A stretch of 8,052 bases of DNA from Rhodospirillaceae bacterium (GTDB lineage Bacteria; Pseudomonadota; Alphaproteobacteria; UBA8366; GCA-2717185). Both the position numbers and the translations under genes were made by a program. This document shows, one piece after another, positions 6,317-8,052 of the stretch (positions are counted from its first letter, which is position 1; each line of letters begins with the position of its first letter). Where the stretch lies: contig JAPPPC010000861.1 of NCBI GenBank assembly GCA_028817685.1, positions 1 to 8,052 of the forward strand, read 5' to 3'. The notes beneath the pieces are model-generated. The model ran no database searches. It had not been told where the DNA came from and worked only from the letters and a program-made list of their open reading frames with translations.

Positions 6317-8020
6317 TCAGGCGGAAACGCTGCCGTCCCAGTTCGCGCCCTTGTCGTTCAAGTAGCTCTCTATGTGCCAGCCGCTGGGGCTGTAATGGCC
6401 GCGGCGGTCCCGCGCCACTTTATGATATGGCCATGCCGCATAGTTGCAGGTCGGCGTCATCCAATAATCGAAATAGCGCTTCTCCGACCGGTGCCACCGC
6501 TCGCGCCCGTGCGGTCCGTGCAGGACTTTCGCGGCGAACCGCAACGGCCGAATCCAGGCGGGGCGAATGCGCGCGGGATTAACGGGCACGTCCCGCCAGA
6601 CACCGCCCCAATTGTCCCGTTCAAGCACCGTCTTGTAGAGCGTCTCGCCCTTCTTCGCGGCGAGCGGCGCCGTCTCCCAGAAATCAAGGTAAGCGCGCTC
6701 CCAGAGCGGCAAGCGCCACGCCAGCCCGAAATACTCGTAGACCCGTTGCCCGTTCACAACATATTTGCTCTGCCGGTCCTGGTACTCGACATATTCATAG
6801 ACGCCGTGGTCGCGACCGGGGTCGACCGGCCAAACATTCAGCGACGCGATCGACCGGCGCAACAAGCGGTCGATCGCCGCCATGCGGTCCGGGGTGCGCA
6901 AGCTTCGCCAGTGTTTGAAATGCTTCTCGATCAACGCCTGCACGATACGGTCGAGCCGCTGTTCCGGCGTTCCGGTAGGGTCGAACAGCGATTCCGGGAT
7001 ATGGTTTCCGGCGATGAAGTCGCCCGACTGCCCATTGACGACCACCGCATCCTCCGGGAGCGCGCCCTGGCGCCGCAAATGCGAGAGCATTCGGTATTCC
7101 TGCGGAAAGTGCATCCCGGTCAGACTGTCGGAATAGGCCTTGTAGCGTCGATAGTCGGGGTCGCCGAATATGCGCGCCAGCACGGCATTGCTGTAGGGTA
7201 CGAAACTCCAGGGAAAACCGAGCCTCGCGGCGATCGTCTGGCCGATTTCCGCGTCGCGATTTCCAGAGATACCGTAGCTGACGCACTGGACGTTGTCGTA
7301 GCCAGCTTCTTTCAGGCCCGACGCGACAAATCGCGAGTCGAGACCGGCCGAGATCGGCACCAAGATCGGCCGCCCCCCAACGCCTTCGATAAGATCTTCG
7401 ATGAGACGCCTGTGCAGCGCAGACAGTTCATCAATAAGCGAACCCGCATCGTGCTCCGTAGGCGGCCGCCACGGCTCCCAGCGATAGTACCGTCCGACCG
7501 ACGGCCCGGTCTCGTCGACCCAAAGATAGGAGCCCGGTCCAAGCTGCGTGACGCCCCGATATAACGTCGCATCGCCGATCGTGAATCCGGAGAGCGCGAC
7601 GGCGGCGAGCATGTCGCCATCGAAATCCGCGGGACTGAGCCCCTGCCGCGCTTCCATGGCGGGACCGTAATGAGATACGGCGGCGCCGGTCTCCGTCGCC
7701 GCCCAAACCAGCGGATAGCTGCGCACCGGATCGACCGCGGCGAACCCATGATCGTCGAATTGCACGACGAGTCGAAAATGCCCGTCCAGACGGTCCAGCC
7801 ACGACGCCAGAGAGTCGCGCGTCTGCCGGGTCGCTTCCCGCGCGACACTTTCGATATCACGGCCTTTGACATGACCTTCGATCCATACCGTCGCGCCTGG
7901 CAGGTCGAAGCGTTCGGGTCCAACCGGGGCGTCGGAGAGAAATTCGATCATCGGCTTGATCAAAATTTTCTCACGAGCGCGAAACACCGGCTCGAGGCGG
8001 GGCCGCATTCCACTCGACAT
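6317..8020 (-). CDS. Asparagine-synthase-like ATP-dependent amide ligase with a glutaminase-like domain lacking the catalytic Cys
   Basis: This 567-residue protein has the two-part plan of class-B asparagine synthetases. The first part, to about residue 180, has the degenerate shape of the N-terminal glutaminase: LDGHFRLVVQFDD (78-90), DPVRSYPLVW (97-106) and TLYRGVTQLGPGSYLWVD (152-169). It has no Cys near its start, so it should not release ammonia from glutamine. The second part has the PP-loop VPISAGLDSR (221-230, usual form S-G-G-x-D-S), which binds ATP and adenylates a carboxylate, and NGQSGDFIAGN (329-339), matching the later G-x-G-D block. The likely reaction is carboxylate plus amine giving an amide; beta-lactam synthetase is a known relative that lost glutaminase activity. 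I use the ATG at 8018-8020, right after an in-frame TGA and preceded by GAGGCGGA, but the Met at residue 24 (7949-7951, MIEFLSD) may be the true start. About 100 C-terminal residues are Trp/Tyr/Arg-rich and unusual. Confidence 0.9.
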   Translation of the reverse strand: MSSGMRPRLEPVFRAREKILIKPMIEFLSDAPVGPERFDLPGATVWIEGHVKGRDIESVAREATRQTRDSLASWLDRLDGHFRLVVQFDDHGFAAVDPVRSYPLVWAATETGAAVSHYGPAMEARQGLSPADFDGDMLAAVALSGFTIGDATLYRGVTQLGPGSYLWVDETGPSVGRYYRWEPWRPPTEHDAGSLIDELSALHRRLIEDLIEGVGGRPILVPISAGLDSRFVASGLKEAGYDNVQCVSYGISGNRDAEIGQTIAARLGFPWSFVPYSNAVLARIFGDPDYRRYKAYSDSLTGMHFPQEYRMLSHLRRQGALPEDAVVVNGQSGDFIAGNHIPESLFDPTGTPEQRLDRIVQALIEKHFKHWRSLRTPDRMAAIDRLLRRSIASLNVWPVDPGRDHGVYEYVEYQDRQSKYVVNGQRVYEYFGLAWRLPLWERAYLDFWETAPLAAKKGETLYKTVLERDNWGGVWRDVPVNPARIRPAWIRPLRFAAKVLHGPHGRERWHRSEKRYFDYWMTPTCNYAAWPYHKVARDRRGHYSPSGWHIESYLNDKGANWDGSVSA

Positions 8021-8052
8021 TCAACATTCCGCCTCGAACACCTTTTCCAGAA
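8021..8052 (-). CDS. 3' end of an unidentified upstream gene (last nine codons)
   Basis: The frame entering from the window edge reads LEKVFEAEC then TGA at 8021-8023, directly before the ATG of the amide ligase. The short peptide looks like a normal acidic, helical protein C-terminus, better than the other two frames, which stay open somewhat further but are Arg/Cys- or Gly/Pro-rich. Too little is present to name it. If right, the upstream gene and the ligase share a frame with stop and start adjacent, which fits an operon. Confidence 0.4.
   Translation of the reverse strand, partial: LEKVFEAEC

Noticed and set aside
6137..7564. Long plus-strand open frame of 475 codons opposite the amide ligase
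   Set aside because: It lies antisense to a protein with clear motifs, crosses the intergenic hairpin, and its product is Arg/Pro-rich with no family pattern. In GC-rich DNA such antisense frames are common.

Overview
This window is a stretch of a surface-polysaccharide (O-antigen, capsule or exopolysaccharide) biosynthesis locus. All genes lie on the minus strand, so the functional order runs from high to low coordinates. The base composition is GC-rich, third codon positions are mostly G or C, genes are packed tightly with short gaps or overlaps, and the reading frames opposite the genes are widely open. This fits a high-GC proteobacterium. I think an alphaproteobacterium is most likely, from the general look of the proteins, but no rRNA or marker gene is present to prove it.

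Layout, in transcription order: (1) the last nine codons of an unknown upstream gene (8021-8052); (2) an asparagine-synthase-like ATP-dependent amide ligase whose glutaminase-like N-terminal half lacks the catalytic Cys (6317-8020); (3) an 81-base gap holding a strong 33-base stem-loop (6272-6304); (4) a WbpE/WlbC-like PLP aminotransferase (5096-6235); (5) a protein with a faint SGNH/GDSL-hydrolase signature and an extra C-terminal piece (4078-5079); (6) a second, different DegT-family aminotransferase (2919-4034); (7) a short NAD-dependent epimerase/dehydratase, overlapping the previous gene by ATGA (2017-2922); (8) a WbqC-family protein (1314-2009); (9) a GT4 glycosyltransferase (113-1297); (10) the first 34 codons of a hydrophobic, probably membrane-bound protein (1-103). 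The start codons I chose shorten four of the genes relative to their longest open frames, because the recognisable domain begins at the internal Met and the longer versions run deep into the neighbouring gene.

How the genes could work together (inference): the two aminotransferases and the epimerase/dehydratase make one or more amino sugars as nucleotide-linked precursors. The WbpE-like enzyme points to a 3-amino uronic acid. The asparagine-synthase-like protein would activate a carboxylate, possibly the uronate, and join it to an amine. The SGNH-like and WbqC proteins are probable decoration enzymes of unknown chemistry. The GT4 enzyme and the membrane protein would assemble or export the polymer. 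There are no RNA genes, insertion sequences, CRISPR arrays or attachment sites that I can see, and no promoter inside the window. The longest gene-free stretch is the 81-base gap at 6236-6316. The most interesting parts are the glutaminase-dead amide ligase, the divergent SGNH-like protein and the uncharacterised WbqC protein.
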